64,000 bases of DNA from assembly GCA_002917075.1 (NCBI GenBank), contig NTMA01000004.1:434001-498000 (forward strand), written 5' to 3'. The notes under the pieces were generated by a model. The model searched no databases. It was not told where the DNA came from and saw only the letters and a list, made by a program, of their open reading frames with translations. Positions 1 to 10,540 of the stretch are shown one piece after another; position 1 is the stretch's first letter, and each line of letters starts with the position of its first letter. The DNA is from Hawksworthiomyces lignivorus (Eukaryota > Ascomycota > Sordariomycetes > Ophiostomatales > Ophiostomataceae). Both the position numbers and the translations under genes were made by a program.

Positions 1-548
1 TTATGTTACTAGAGAAGACGTAAGGACTAGCTAGATGGAACAAATCTAAATTGACATCTAGAGTACGGCAATATATATCATGAGTGAGAGGAACAATTAT
101 CTATAAACTCGATATGAAAGCGACTTTTATTTGACATATCTTCTAAACTCATATATTTTGAACCCACTGATAACTTTATTAGATGCAAAGCATGTATTGA
201 CTTTGAGGCCACCACATTCTTCTTATATTTCATAATTTTCTCACAGTCGCATTTCTTGGAACGGATAAGACACCGTCTAATGAACCCTCAACGGACGTGG
301 TCAAAGGAAACCGATTGACTAGGATTTGACTAAAAAAATCGAATTGGAATATATCACAAATGAGAATTTAATAAGCTTATGTTGAGAAAAGTGTATAAGC
401 TTAACAGTTTCGCTTAAGCGGTCCCAAAACCTTTATCATAATGTTAGACACTGTTGTTGCCAGTTTAGTTAAGCGGCCCTCTGTATTGAGCAATTATTGG
501 GTCCTTATCGCTACATATAACGATTAGAAAGTGGTATATACGGTCTAC
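1..548. other. AT-rich intergenic stretch
   Basis: This is the window edge up to the stop codon of the first dehydrogenase gene. It is AT-rich with no open frame of note, no RNA gene and no clear repeat. It includes the 3' flank of the neighbouring minus-strand gene. Confidence 0.6.
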
Positions 549-1523
549 TCAGTTGGCTGACCAGGAGGGATTGTTCTTTAGGCTAGCTGCCACCTTTTCA
601 TATACAGCCTTTATAGCTTTGTTGCTGAACTCGGGCTCCATTCTAACGAACCTTTGTCGTGCGCTGACTTCAACGGCTCTTCCGGCAGAATCAGGATCCT
701 CGATGAGACCAACGACCGTGTCCGCGATCTCCTCCACCGTGGTAAAAAGTTCTTCATCCACCTGAGCCCACAAATCCTCGGTGTGCAAGTTGGTGTGCAC
801 TGCCCCAGGGCAAATGCAATTTACTCGAATATTCTCTTCCCTGAGCACCTGGCTTGCGGCACGCATAAGGCCAAGCACACCATGTTTTGCAGCGGTGTAA
901 ACTGGAACTAATGGAGAACCGTAAATAGATGCAGCTGTTCTATAGGTTAGAAGTGTTCGATATTTGAAGCATCTATCTCTGACTCAATTTATGGAACTTA
1001 CACGACGCGGTTATAGTAATGCACCCATGTAGTGGGCTATTCCGGCGCATAAAATGCATGGCAAGATAAACCGAGTATATGACACCAGTCTGCATAATTT
1101 CTTGCTCTCTTAATGATGGCGGGGCTGGTGGCCAGCTCTCTGGTGGACATTGATCATAAAATGTTGCCGGCCCGGCGATGCCAGCATTGGCGTGAACGAA
1201 GTCCAGTCGACCATGAGCATTGAAGACGGTTTCCATGGCTGTTAGCTGGCTATCATAATTGGATACATCCGCTTGTATGAACTTCGCATTCTGGCCAAGG
1301 GCCTCAGCAGCTTGTTGGCCCTGCAAAGACTTGATATCCAGTATATTTACGAACCACCCTCGATCACATAGGGCTTTGGCCACTGCAAATCCCATTCCTG
1401 ATGCTGCAGATGTAAAATATATAGATTAGCTCTAAAAGCTCTGTTTCTGAAACCACGTTTGTTTTTACACGCACCTCCACCGGTGATTAGTGCCACTTTT
1501 TTTTCTTGGTTCGTTGAGGCCAT
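549..1523 (-). CDS. Short-chain dehydrogenase/reductase (15-PGDH-like)
   Basis: NAD(P)-dependent oxidoreductase of the classical SDR family; the substrate is unknown. Exons on the minus strand are 1475-1523, 1004-1403 and 549-939, giving 279 aa. The first intron splits the cofactor-binding Rossmann motif, which becomes TGGGASGMG once spliced. A YTAAK active site follows (Y164, K168), and then the RVNCICPGAVHT segment typical of the family. The position 13 residues before the catalytic Tyr, normally Ser, is Thr151, with Ser150 next to it right at the second splice junction. The start ATG at 1523 is placed a few residues before the beta1 strand, as usual for SDRs. The gene is divergent from a second SDR at 2421 across an 897-bp shared promoter, which suggests co-regulation by the Zn2Cys6 factor downstream. 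Confidence 0.88.
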
Positions 1524-2420
1524 TCTGTTGTATGCGAAAATTTCTTCGGGACGGAAACGTAATTTTTCAGAGAGATCGCAATGGGTATGACAAGTAGCTC
1601 TGTTATAAAAAATATGACACTGCTCAGATATGAAGACTGGTGCGAGACGTCAATAGCTCTGCTAATCACCTCTAGTTTAGGCTCTGTCTGTCATTTGTAC
1701 GCTATTTCTTATGATCGAAGGCCACTTCTCTAAAAACCACCGGTCTGAAACTCTTGTAACACCGACTGATTATGACTGGGGAACCCACTAGCTTAATTTC
1801 AGACAAATACCACATGACATCAGGCATATATTTGGTTTAGCTATTGAGCTTTATTCGGCCAAGTTCTCTGCCTGTCCCTAGTTAGTAAACTGGGGTAAGC
1901 TTAGTCTCCGGAGGATATGTCCGACAGGGTGGACTAGAACAGATTATGGTTTGTGCGCTAACCATGCCTAAGGTTATCCGGATTTATAATGCGCTACATT
2001 CATATACTACCTACCTCAAAATGGTATCACTACAGCTGCCAGAAGCAATTTATTATGACAGCGACATGCAAAATTGCTATCAGAGTTATTGGGCAGGCCC
2101 GGAGACGCCTCCGCTAGTGAAAGAGGCTGTTTGCAAGTAGCATTCGGAGATGTTGCCGGAGCGCGTGAAGCCTTCAGAACTATAAGTGGCTAAGCATCAC
2201 ATGCTTGCGTGAAACATTGTGACTTTGTTAGAAAATGCTGTCTTGGGTATTGCTCTGTCGATTGAAGTTGTGACAAAAGCTTCTAGTTGCTTCAATCCCG
2301 CTCTTTACTTTCCAGCTCAAGTTTTAAAATCTCAGCTCTTAGCCAAGTCATTACCTAGCGGCCGTCGAATCAAGTAACAAAGGCAGAAAAAGAAACAAAT
2401 TTGCAGAGATATCATTGAGC
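1524..2420. promoter_or_regulatory. Divergent promoter between two SDR genes
   Basis: This 897-bp region separates the start codons of two divergently transcribed dehydrogenases. It contains an inverted CGG/CCG pair with a 9-nt spacer at 1909-1923, a classic layout for a Zn2Cys6 dimer site. A small open frame at 1946-2140 has no family signal and is not taken as a gene. Confidence 0.55.
1909..1923. promoter_or_regulatory. CGG-N9-CCG candidate Zn2Cys6 binding site
   Basis: CGG at 1909-1911 and CCG at 1921-1923 form an inverted pair in the shared SDR promoter. Zn2Cys6 dimers bind such spaced triplets. A Zn2Cys6 gene lies 2 kb downstream. That this factor binds here is inference. Confidence 0.35.
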
Positions 2421-3253
2421 ATGCCCCAAGATCTAAGCGGAAAAGTCATCGCCGTGACAGGCGGCGCCAGCGGCATGGGCGCCGCGGCAGCCAAAATGCT
2501 AGCACAGAGAGGAGCAAATGTGTCTATCGCTGACATTCAAGAGATACCCTTGGCTGAGGTTGCCAAAGAAATTTCAGATGCCGGCCAAAATGTGTTGTCT
2601 ACTGTGCTTGACGTGAGAGACGAGACAGCGGTCGACGCATGGATCGCTGCTACAATAAAGAAGTTCGGAAAGCTCACTGGCGCTGTGAACATGGCTGGCG
2701 TGATTCCAAGAACGTTTGGCAAGTCGAGTGTCAGAGACCAGGTAACGGAGGACTGGAATTATGTTATCTCGATCAACCTGACCGGACTTATGTTTTGCAT
2801 GCGGGCTCAGCTCCGCGTTATGGAAGAGACGGGCAGCATTGTCAACGCGGCTAGCATATCTGGCATTTTCGGCTATCCAAACAATGCGTCCTACGGCGCT
2901 GCTAAGTTCGGCGTCGTTGGCCTGACTAAATGCGCAGCAAAAGAGGCCGGCCCTGAGAAATCCATCCGTGTCAACTGCATTGCCCCGTATGTTGGTCTTG
3001 TTTCTAACCTTATCATACATTCCTATGCTTACCAAACCAATCTTGAGGCTCCGTGCCTAGAGGTATTATATCGACGCCCTTATACGAAAAAATCAAGCAA
3101 ATCCGAGGCACGCCTCTGCCAAAAGAGCCACTGCAAATCAAAAGAGAAGGGACATCAAATGAAGTGGCATCCCTGATCTGCTGGCTAGTCAGCGACGAGT
3201 CTCAGTATATTACCGGTACTGTCCAGCAAATTGACGGCGGCTGGGTGTGCTAG
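2421..3253 (+). CDS. Short-chain dehydrogenase/reductase
   Basis: Classical SDR oxidoreductase, 252 aa, exons 2421-2986 and 3061-3253. The N-terminal cofactor motif TGGASGMG follows the start closely. The NMAGV segment (the NAG-like motif), a catalytic Ser 13 residues before SYGAAK, and the IRVNCIAPG motif are all present; the last is completed across the intron. The C-terminal GTVQQIDGGW is the standard SDR ending (TGxxxxxDGG). The first ATG is at 2421; the frame is open a little upstream but without an earlier ATG. The substrate cannot be read from sequence. The gene is divergent from the SDR at 549-1523 and followed by a transcription factor and an efflux carrier. Confidence 0.9.
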
Positions 3254-3858
3254 GTAGTATTACAACGACGGCTATGTAACCGTTTTGCACTTAAGTTTAC
3301 GTATGCATATGATATACAGAGTTGTAGCTGCATATTTTACATTGAAAAATTATAATTCCAGCGTCATATTTTCTAGAACTCTCGTTTGTTTGTAGAGACT
3401 TGAGCTTGAGATTTTCACAAAGATCAGAAACCGCAGTCGGTTCCGGAGGAAATACTCTTGAATAAGTTGTTGCTTATGCCATGTTAGCCGCTATGGTCAA
3501 AAGCGTATTGTACGGGGCACCGTAGTGTCAAACTAGGAGTCGAACCTGAGGGTTACTAGTAGTGCTGGAGCGCTTCTGGTATAGCAGTTGTTTCCTGCGG
3601 GGTTGTTTATCGTACGGCGGGGGCGTCGTTAAAACCAGCGGCCTGGCTTTTATATCCTTTGGACCACGAAGATCAGAGAATGGCATCCACCGTTCTTCAC
3701 GCTACTTTTACTACCGTTCCACCAGACTTTGAAGCTGTCTAGAATCACTCCTCTTTCCTTTCCTTCCCTTTGTAGATCTGCGTTCGCTTTCCTTATGCAC
3801 AATGATCGAGAACTTTTAAACCATACACCACAAAACCTACAATCTCTGCTAGCGCCAG
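3254..3858. promoter_or_regulatory. Upstream region of the Zn2Cys6 gene
   Basis: About 600 bp without a gene. It holds the 3' flank of the SDR and the presumed promoter of the regulator, including a CT-rich tract near 3749-3772. Short upstream ATGs at 3796 and 3801 open only minor frames. Confidence 0.45.
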
Positions 3859-6461
3859 ATGTCCCGCTTATCACCATCAGTGCTGCCAGAGGATTACCTA
3901 CAGCTCCTGGAGCGACCAGAGTGCCATCAGCAGAATATAGATCCAGCCTCCTGGCCATCAGTTGCCGGTGTCCAATCATCTGACCGCCGCCTATCATCAA
4001 GTGAAACCTCGTTATTGGGCATGTCGTTGTCTAAACAGGCAGCTCTGGCCTGCTTAAGCTGTCGCCAGAGAAAAACCAAAGTATGTGCAGCAACCCAGAA
4101 ATGTCAATCGAGGCGTAAATGCAGTCTACATAACCAACCAACAATGTAGTGCCATTCGGACCCGAATAGTCGATCTAATAGATGCACCTGGTGCATGAAG
4201 CTTGGAATCCCATGCTCCTTCCCCGAATATGACGCCCGGTCTAAGACGGCATCTAGGGAGTTGATTAAGAACTTAAAGGCCAAAATTGTCCGGCTAGAAG
4301 CCGAATTGGAGCTATACCGGACCCGCTATGAACCCGAAACGACAACAGCAGTCGGAGCGTGTGATATCAGGCAAGAGAAGGTACCAAATAACGAGATTCT
4401 AGACGCCGACAGTTCAGATAGCGGTGTAATCAGCGACATTGCTTCTTCTTGCGACAGCCCCAGCGGTCCTGCTAGCATGATTGCACGTCTTTGTGCTGGC
4501 CGAAGCCAACTGAACAGTGACCGTCGCGGAAGATTGCGCTTTTTTGGCCCGACATCTAGCTTACATGTGACAGAAAATGTGACCTGCTCACTTCTTAACA
4601 AGCACTTTAGCGGCGTTGAAGGCCCTGTGCGGTGGCAAGACGATTTTACACTTGACGTAGAACAGCATCTACTCGATAACTATTTTACGTACCAACATCC
4701 GGTCCTACCAATCATTCATAAGGAAGGTACGTCTAAGTAAATACTAGAAATGTGTGCGGCAAGATTTTTTCTGGGACTTTGTTGACTTGGACCTCCCTGC
4801 AGTATTTCAGCGAGACATGAAAAACGGCGACACAAAGTATTGCAGCGTCCTGCTCGTATACTGCTTGATGGCACGGGGCGCCGCTGTATCGGATCGTGCG
4901 GATCTCCGAGCGCTTGTGCTAGCTGAGGACGTGGAAGATGAACAGCCCCCATTGCTTAAGAAATGTGCTGCTTTGCTTGAGGACGAGCTTGACTACCCTG
5001 GTATCACAACCGCCTGGTCCCTTCAGTTACTAAGTGATATGCACTGTGCGGTTGGCAATGATGCAAAAGCTTGGATGGAAGCTAGTAAGTATCACGCGCC
5101 TTGATTAGATCCGGCTTAATTAGCCATGGTTGGCTGCCGAATGATCTCTGATTGTCGATTCAGGAGGGATTGGTTCACTATCAATTGAGCTGGGTCTGCA
5201 TCGAGACAGCACGGAACTCAGTCCTGAACTCTCGCCGCTGGAGATCGAGATCCGGAGAATGTTGTTTTGGGGCGCCTTTAATATGGACAAGTGAGATTTA
5301 CTTTAGCTACACGTTTTCTGTACCACGGGATTGAGTGCAACTTGGACTGACAATTACATGACCAGAGAATGGTCACTGTATCTAGGCCGACCAAACGGCA
5401 TCAAACTAGACGACGCCAACGTGCCACGGTTGCAGATGGATGATGCGGAGATATCTTTGGAGGCTAGGCTATCCGCCGCCTGGACGGGCCTCCTTCAAAT
5501 TGTTGGCAGGATATGTGACAGCCTGTGAGTATCTGACAAGTTCAAAAGCCGGATATTTCTACTACCTCGATCAAGCCCATTCTCTGAATCTAACTTGCGC
5601 TTTTTGCTTTAGAAACGGAGTACATCCGAGCCATTACCGTATGAATGCTATGGGACAAATGTTGGCGGACTGGAATCGCTCGATTAGAAAACACTTTCCA
5701 TATGATCCTACGAAGGGGACCGGCGTGGTAGCACTACAGTATGTCAAATTAGAAGACTGCATCTCTGTCTTCTGTTCCCCCTTTTTTTTCTGTGTCTCTG
5801 GTATTTTGGGTTGCTGACGGAAGAAATGTTTTTCAGCATGCACTACGCAGCCGCTCAGGTTCTCTTGCACCGGCCACTAGCCTTCTTCGGTAGCGCATCT
5901 CCACATCGGTCTAGCGCAAGCGACACATCCCGCCGGATCTGCGTTGAGCATGCATGCATGGTCTCCCAGTACCTCCGCGACTATGCAGACATTCACGGTG
6001 ACGTTTCGACACTGCCATGGGTCACACTTCACATGATTGCCATTGCCGCGACGACGTTGACTGCCAACATTGCGGAGAATCGGAGCCACCCCGAAAGAGA
6101 CATGCAGCTGACGCACTTGCACATCTGCATGAAGTCTCTGTCAGAGCTGGAACGCAGCCACCCAGTTACACGTCGTGTGCGTAAGGTTCTCTGGCACGCC
6201 CTGAGGCTCCTGAAACTAGATGACCTCGTCCGATCGAAACTACCAACGCACGAGGCAATGGCAGGCTCCTACCAGATGTTTGAGATGCCCTTGGTCGCAG
6301 GATACCAGGACCTGCAGACCATGTCCACTTCTCTCAATTATATCTCTCGGCTTTCATTCGACCAGCTGCTTCCCTCTGATTGGCTCCTCAGCACCACTTT
6401 GTCAGGAGACTCCTCAGCCTTTGAGCCTCATCAGTTGGGCAGTGTGTCTCCGCCGGCTTAG
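3859..6461 (+). CDS. Zn2Cys6 fungal transcription factor
   Basis: DNA-binding regulator acting in the nucleus. Exons are 3859-4080, 4150-4726, 4764-5084, 5164-5290, 5366-5524, 5613-5738 and 5837-6461, giving 718 aa. An internal in-frame ATG at 4021 would give 664 aa and is equally plausible. The binuclear zinc cluster is completed by the first intron: cysteines 65, 68, 75, 86, 89 and 96, spacing CX2CX6CX10CX2CX6C. A leucine-rich coiled-coil linker follows (KAKIVRLEAEL). The middle domain is fungal_trans: its LGLHR, RRMLFWGAFNMDKEWSLYLGR and QVLLHRPL landmarks each span or abut splice junctions, which supports the model. The second intron is only 37 nt. The position between the SDR pair and the MFS gene suggests it is the local regulator. 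Confidence 0.9.
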
Positions 6462-6930
6462 CAGTGAATGGATATGCAGTCTGCTCCCCCATCTGGAAAA
6501 TAGAAAGTTATCAAACTAATTACCTGCTTGCCTTCCTGGCGGTTCTTAATTTATTTATTTTTTTGGATGAGCGGGGAGGGAGGAGATGGATTAAAGAGCG
6601 AAATTTTGTGTTTTTGTGTTTACTTGACTTTGTGGTCTGTTTTGTTGAATTGCACATCTTCAAATGGCGAATGCGAGTTTTGTTCACTTAGATAAATATT
6701 AAAGTAATTCCACACATATCCAAGGCCCCCCGAACCCTTTGTTTTTTTTTGCTCCACTATCGATATAGTTTCTTGTCTTATGATTCCGCTGTTGATACCG
6801 TTCGCAATCTCTCAAAGTCTTTCAATGAAAATACTTCAGCGTGATGCCAATTGTGGCCAGCTGCTATTCTTATATCTCTGCAGTACTAAGCTAAAGCAGA
6901 AGACGCACTTCGTATCGGCGTGCCGCAAAC
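6462..6930. other. Convergent 3' intergenic region
   Basis: This 470-bp region lies between the stop codons of the convergent regulator and transporter genes. It is T-rich on the plus strand and presumably holds both polyadenylation regions. No other feature is seen. Confidence 0.5.
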
Positions 6931-9111
6931 CTAGTGGAACTTGTTCTTCTCGGCTAGTTCATCATTTTCGAGGAAAGTTTCGATCTTAGGCGTCATCTTG
7001 GGAGTGATATCCTCGGTGAAGAGAGCCAGGATAATGCCAACAACACCAAAGGCAAGGGAGACCATGGCACAATTTCTGAAGAGAATTGGATCAGCTTCAA
7101 ATGTCGGCGACAAGAACTTGGAAGAGAAAGAAATGAGTCGAGCTTACCGCAGTCCAAAAGCGACCGACCATTTATACGCGTCAATGACATCATTAATAGC
7201 AGCCTCCGTCATGCCAGGAATCTCTTGTAAAGCTGCCGCGCCCTGGCTCGCCGCAGCGATGACAGCCGGGATGATGGAGTCCGGGAGACCGTTGCTACGC
7301 ACGGCTTTAGGAATAAGCTGGTTGCCACGAGCGATGATGCCATTGGCGATGGCAGTTGTGTACACGCCCGAGCCTATTGCACCGCCAGCAAAGCGGGCTG
7401 TAGCAGCTAGGCCTCCCGACACGCCCAGCATGATCTGGGGTACACCCAGCTGGGTAAAAGATACTGCTACATACGCAGCCCAGCCGTATGCGACCTGGCC
7501 AAGCGTGACGAAGGTGATCATCATGACCTTGTTGTAAGGCGTCATGAGAGCCAACAGACAGCCCCACAATATCAGGAAGAAAGTGGAGACGAAAAGGCTC
7601 CAGTACCAATGCCCGACTTTGCTTCCAAAGAGCGTAAGGAGCAGAGCGCCGAAAGGGAGGCCGAGACTAGATGGAAGCGTTAGGAGTAGCTGGGTGGAGG
7701 TCGATGTGCTAGAGTTTATGTAAAAATTGTCTGCGTTGTGAGCGTTCTCACTTTATTGCTATGATTAGAGGGTATAAAGGGAAGATTTGATACATACTCA
7801 GCATAGTTGGATAGATAACAGAATTAGACCAGAAGAAGGAACATATGATAAAGCTGAGGCAGAATGGCACGGCAAACTCGCGACCCTTATGGCTTGAAAA
7901 GATATCTCGGGGGCAGAGAGGAAACCGAACCTTGGTGAACTGTTCCCAGATGGCGAAAGCTATGATGGTAGCAAACCCGACAACGAGGCAAGCGACAACC
8001 TTGGGGTCCTTGCTGGGCAAGTACGAGGTGTACACAATGCCCACTGTAGACACCATGTTAGCTTTCTGAGGAGAATTTTCTCCTGGGGGGAGAAATCAGA
8101 ATTTACCTAAGACAAGAGTTCCACCGATTGTGAAGAGCACAGCGCCGACATAATCTAGGCCTAGAAGGGCCTCCTTCCAAGGAACACCGCGAGGGTGCTT
8201 TGGAGGGACTGTGACATTCTATCATTAGCTTTGCCTGTGCAGAAATAGAAAAGATAAAGTTCTTCTAATGAATACTTTAGTGTTCTCGATGGCCAACATA
8301 CAATAAAAGAAGATGAGCCCAAAAAAGCAGACGACTGCACCGATGAAGCCGCCCCAATATAAGAACCGCCAACTGTCATCTGATGCGAGAATAGCGTAGC
8401 GGCCGGCCACGGGGCCAATCACGATGATGATGTACACGAAAAGATCAGCGAGAATGACACCAATGTGCCGGTATTTATTTGGCACAAGCTCCGGCACGGC
8501 GAATAGAGCAACCCCAGAAACGCCATATCCGATGCCCACAAGTGTGATGCCGCCCAGAAGCATCTGCGTATTGTACGCGGTAGCACTGATGGCAAAGCCG
8601 ACAGCGACAATCAGGTTTGCCGCAATAAGAAACATGCGGCGGCCAAAGAGGTCAGTCATCCCGTTCGTGAGTAGGCTCGTGATGCACGATGTGACCGTAA
8701 ACACCGGGATAACCCACGCGTACTCTTCTGTATTTCCAAATCGGGCAAGGAGCTGCGACGAGATCGCTGCCGTTGTCGGTGCAGCCCTAGGTCACGGATT
8801 CAATGTTATGGCTACCTGTACGTAGAAACGGGGGTTTGCCCATTGTGCTGATACATACCAGAAGGGAACGCCGTACGTCAAAGCTAGCAGCTACAGGACA
8901 TTCGTCAAATCAGCAAGAATATTGCTTCTCGAGACACGGCGAGTAAATAGACGCAACGTACAAATATACAGAACATTGCCTTCACTGTGACACGCTCTTC
9001 AGGATCTTCATCGTAGTCAATGTGCATCGCCGTGATTGTTTCGTGGTGCTCGATCTCATTACGCCGAGCCACTTCCGTTGTTTCCAGTTTATCTGCATTA
9101 TTGGCAGCCAT
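6931..9111 (-). CDS. TRI12-like MFS efflux transporter
   Basis: Multi-pass plasma-membrane carrier of the major facilitator family, closest in pattern to the fungal TRI12 (trichothecene efflux pump) group. Minus-strand exons are 8962-9111, 8859-8890, 8302-8786, 8107-8208, 7798-8043, 7148-7730 and 6931-7075, giving 580 aa. A cytosolic N-terminus rich in acidic residues precedes about 14 hydrophobic segments. Family landmarks include TDLFGRRMF after TM2, the PELVPNKYR loop, PPKHPRG before the central domain, CPRDIFSSHKGREF, and IYPTMLNNFY completed across a splice site. The 32-nt second exon carries LALTYGVPFW. The substrate is not deducible; family members export toxins or siderophores. Convergent with the Zn2Cys6 gene. 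Confidence 0.92.
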
Positions 9112-10540
9112 GATACTGATCTTTCACACCCGAGTTTTTTAAAATGTGAACCCGTACAAGTTAACCATAATATGCAAGTCTTTGTCGTACTTGCGTGAGA
9201 TTTCTGGCTTTCTCGTGTAGCTCATCTAGGCCGATATGTTGCATATTTATAAACTGCGACGATACTATGGTCTCGTCGCGGCATTCGGCATCACCAACCT
9301 CGTGATACCCTTTCTGCTTGCAAAAGCCTCGCTTCTGGGGGCCCCATGGGGTTCAAGGAGGCTCCTAAAACTATTGTGCGGACCACGAAGTGGGTCTAAG
9401 GCAATAGAGAACAAATCAGAGTCTGTCGGAGACAACCTCCGTGGTATCTCCCAGCGCTATACTAACCGATAGTCACTTGCCGGCTAGTAGAGCCGGATAT
9501 GTGTTTCTCCATGGTAATTTAAACTTTTTACTAACAATCCCTAACATACTGGAAGCAAACCGAGAATTTGTCCTCAACATAGTATTGCCTTTCATTGGTC
9601 TTTTTTCGCTAACTACAATGTTACGATGCCTTCTCCAAAAGCAGCATAGTGCACGAAAATCATTAATACTTCCGTTCTTTACATTAGAGCAAACCTCAAC
9701 ACAAATTTACTTTCGATATAAGATGAGGACACCAACATCTGCTTATTAGCTGGATGGTTTTCCTGCATATTTGAAATTGATTTTGGTGACATTCGCGAAG
9801 GAACTCGCGAGTAGAGGGTACTCAATTAATTGTTAACGCTTTGCAGTAAGCTTGGTGGCAGTTTTCAGAAGCGGGAACGACGGCGCTTGAGGTGCTGTCG
9901 AGGTGATCGGACTAAAAGATTTAATTAAAGCATAGTAGAAGATAGTGAATCTAGTTGGGCTAGTTTGGGCGAAAATTGTTACGGTGTTTGGAATAATAAA
10001 GAGAGCTGCCGTTTTCGTGAACGTTTTCGTCTAAGCTGTTTGATTGGTATACCAACCGTTGATTTGATCCGCAGGCAGCCGTTGCTGCGTCTCTGTGGGC
10101 TGGCGTATGCGTTGAACTGCAGGAAAGTAATTTCTTTATTCTTTAGATCTTTTATTTTGAACAGCTTAGTTTTCACTGGTTGATATTTTGTTTAAGCTCG
10201 TTTAAGCTTTATTAGCACCATAGATTACATGTACCTAAACTTTGCCAGCATCATGCACGTCGTTTCCAGATTGGTATTGCACTTGCCCGACCATTTCTAG
10301 GATTAGGATGCCACTGAAACCAGGGATTAGTCTTTCAAAGTAGCTGTGCAGCGATTAGAAGAAAAGGCCATGGCGCTTCATGGGGCTATTCTCTTTTTCA
10401 GATGAAAAGCGTTTGTTCTTAGTACAACCACAAGTAGGAAATCTATATTAATCGCTAGGAATGTACCTCATGTGTAAGGAAAAAATACATCGAAAAAACA
10501 TATACACTCGATTATTGCATGCTCTCTGAAAGCGTACTCT
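9112..10540. other. Intergenic region upstream of the MFS gene
   Basis: 1.4 kb, AT-rich. It includes the transporter promoter and the 3' flank of the sedolisin gene. Open frames here are short and lack family signal. No transposon termini or RNA genes are recognised. Confidence 0.5.

Noticed and set aside
3525..3605. tRNA-like T-arm (GGTTCGACTCC on the minus strand)
   Set aside because: No matching acceptor stem, D-arm or anticodon stem could be formed around it.
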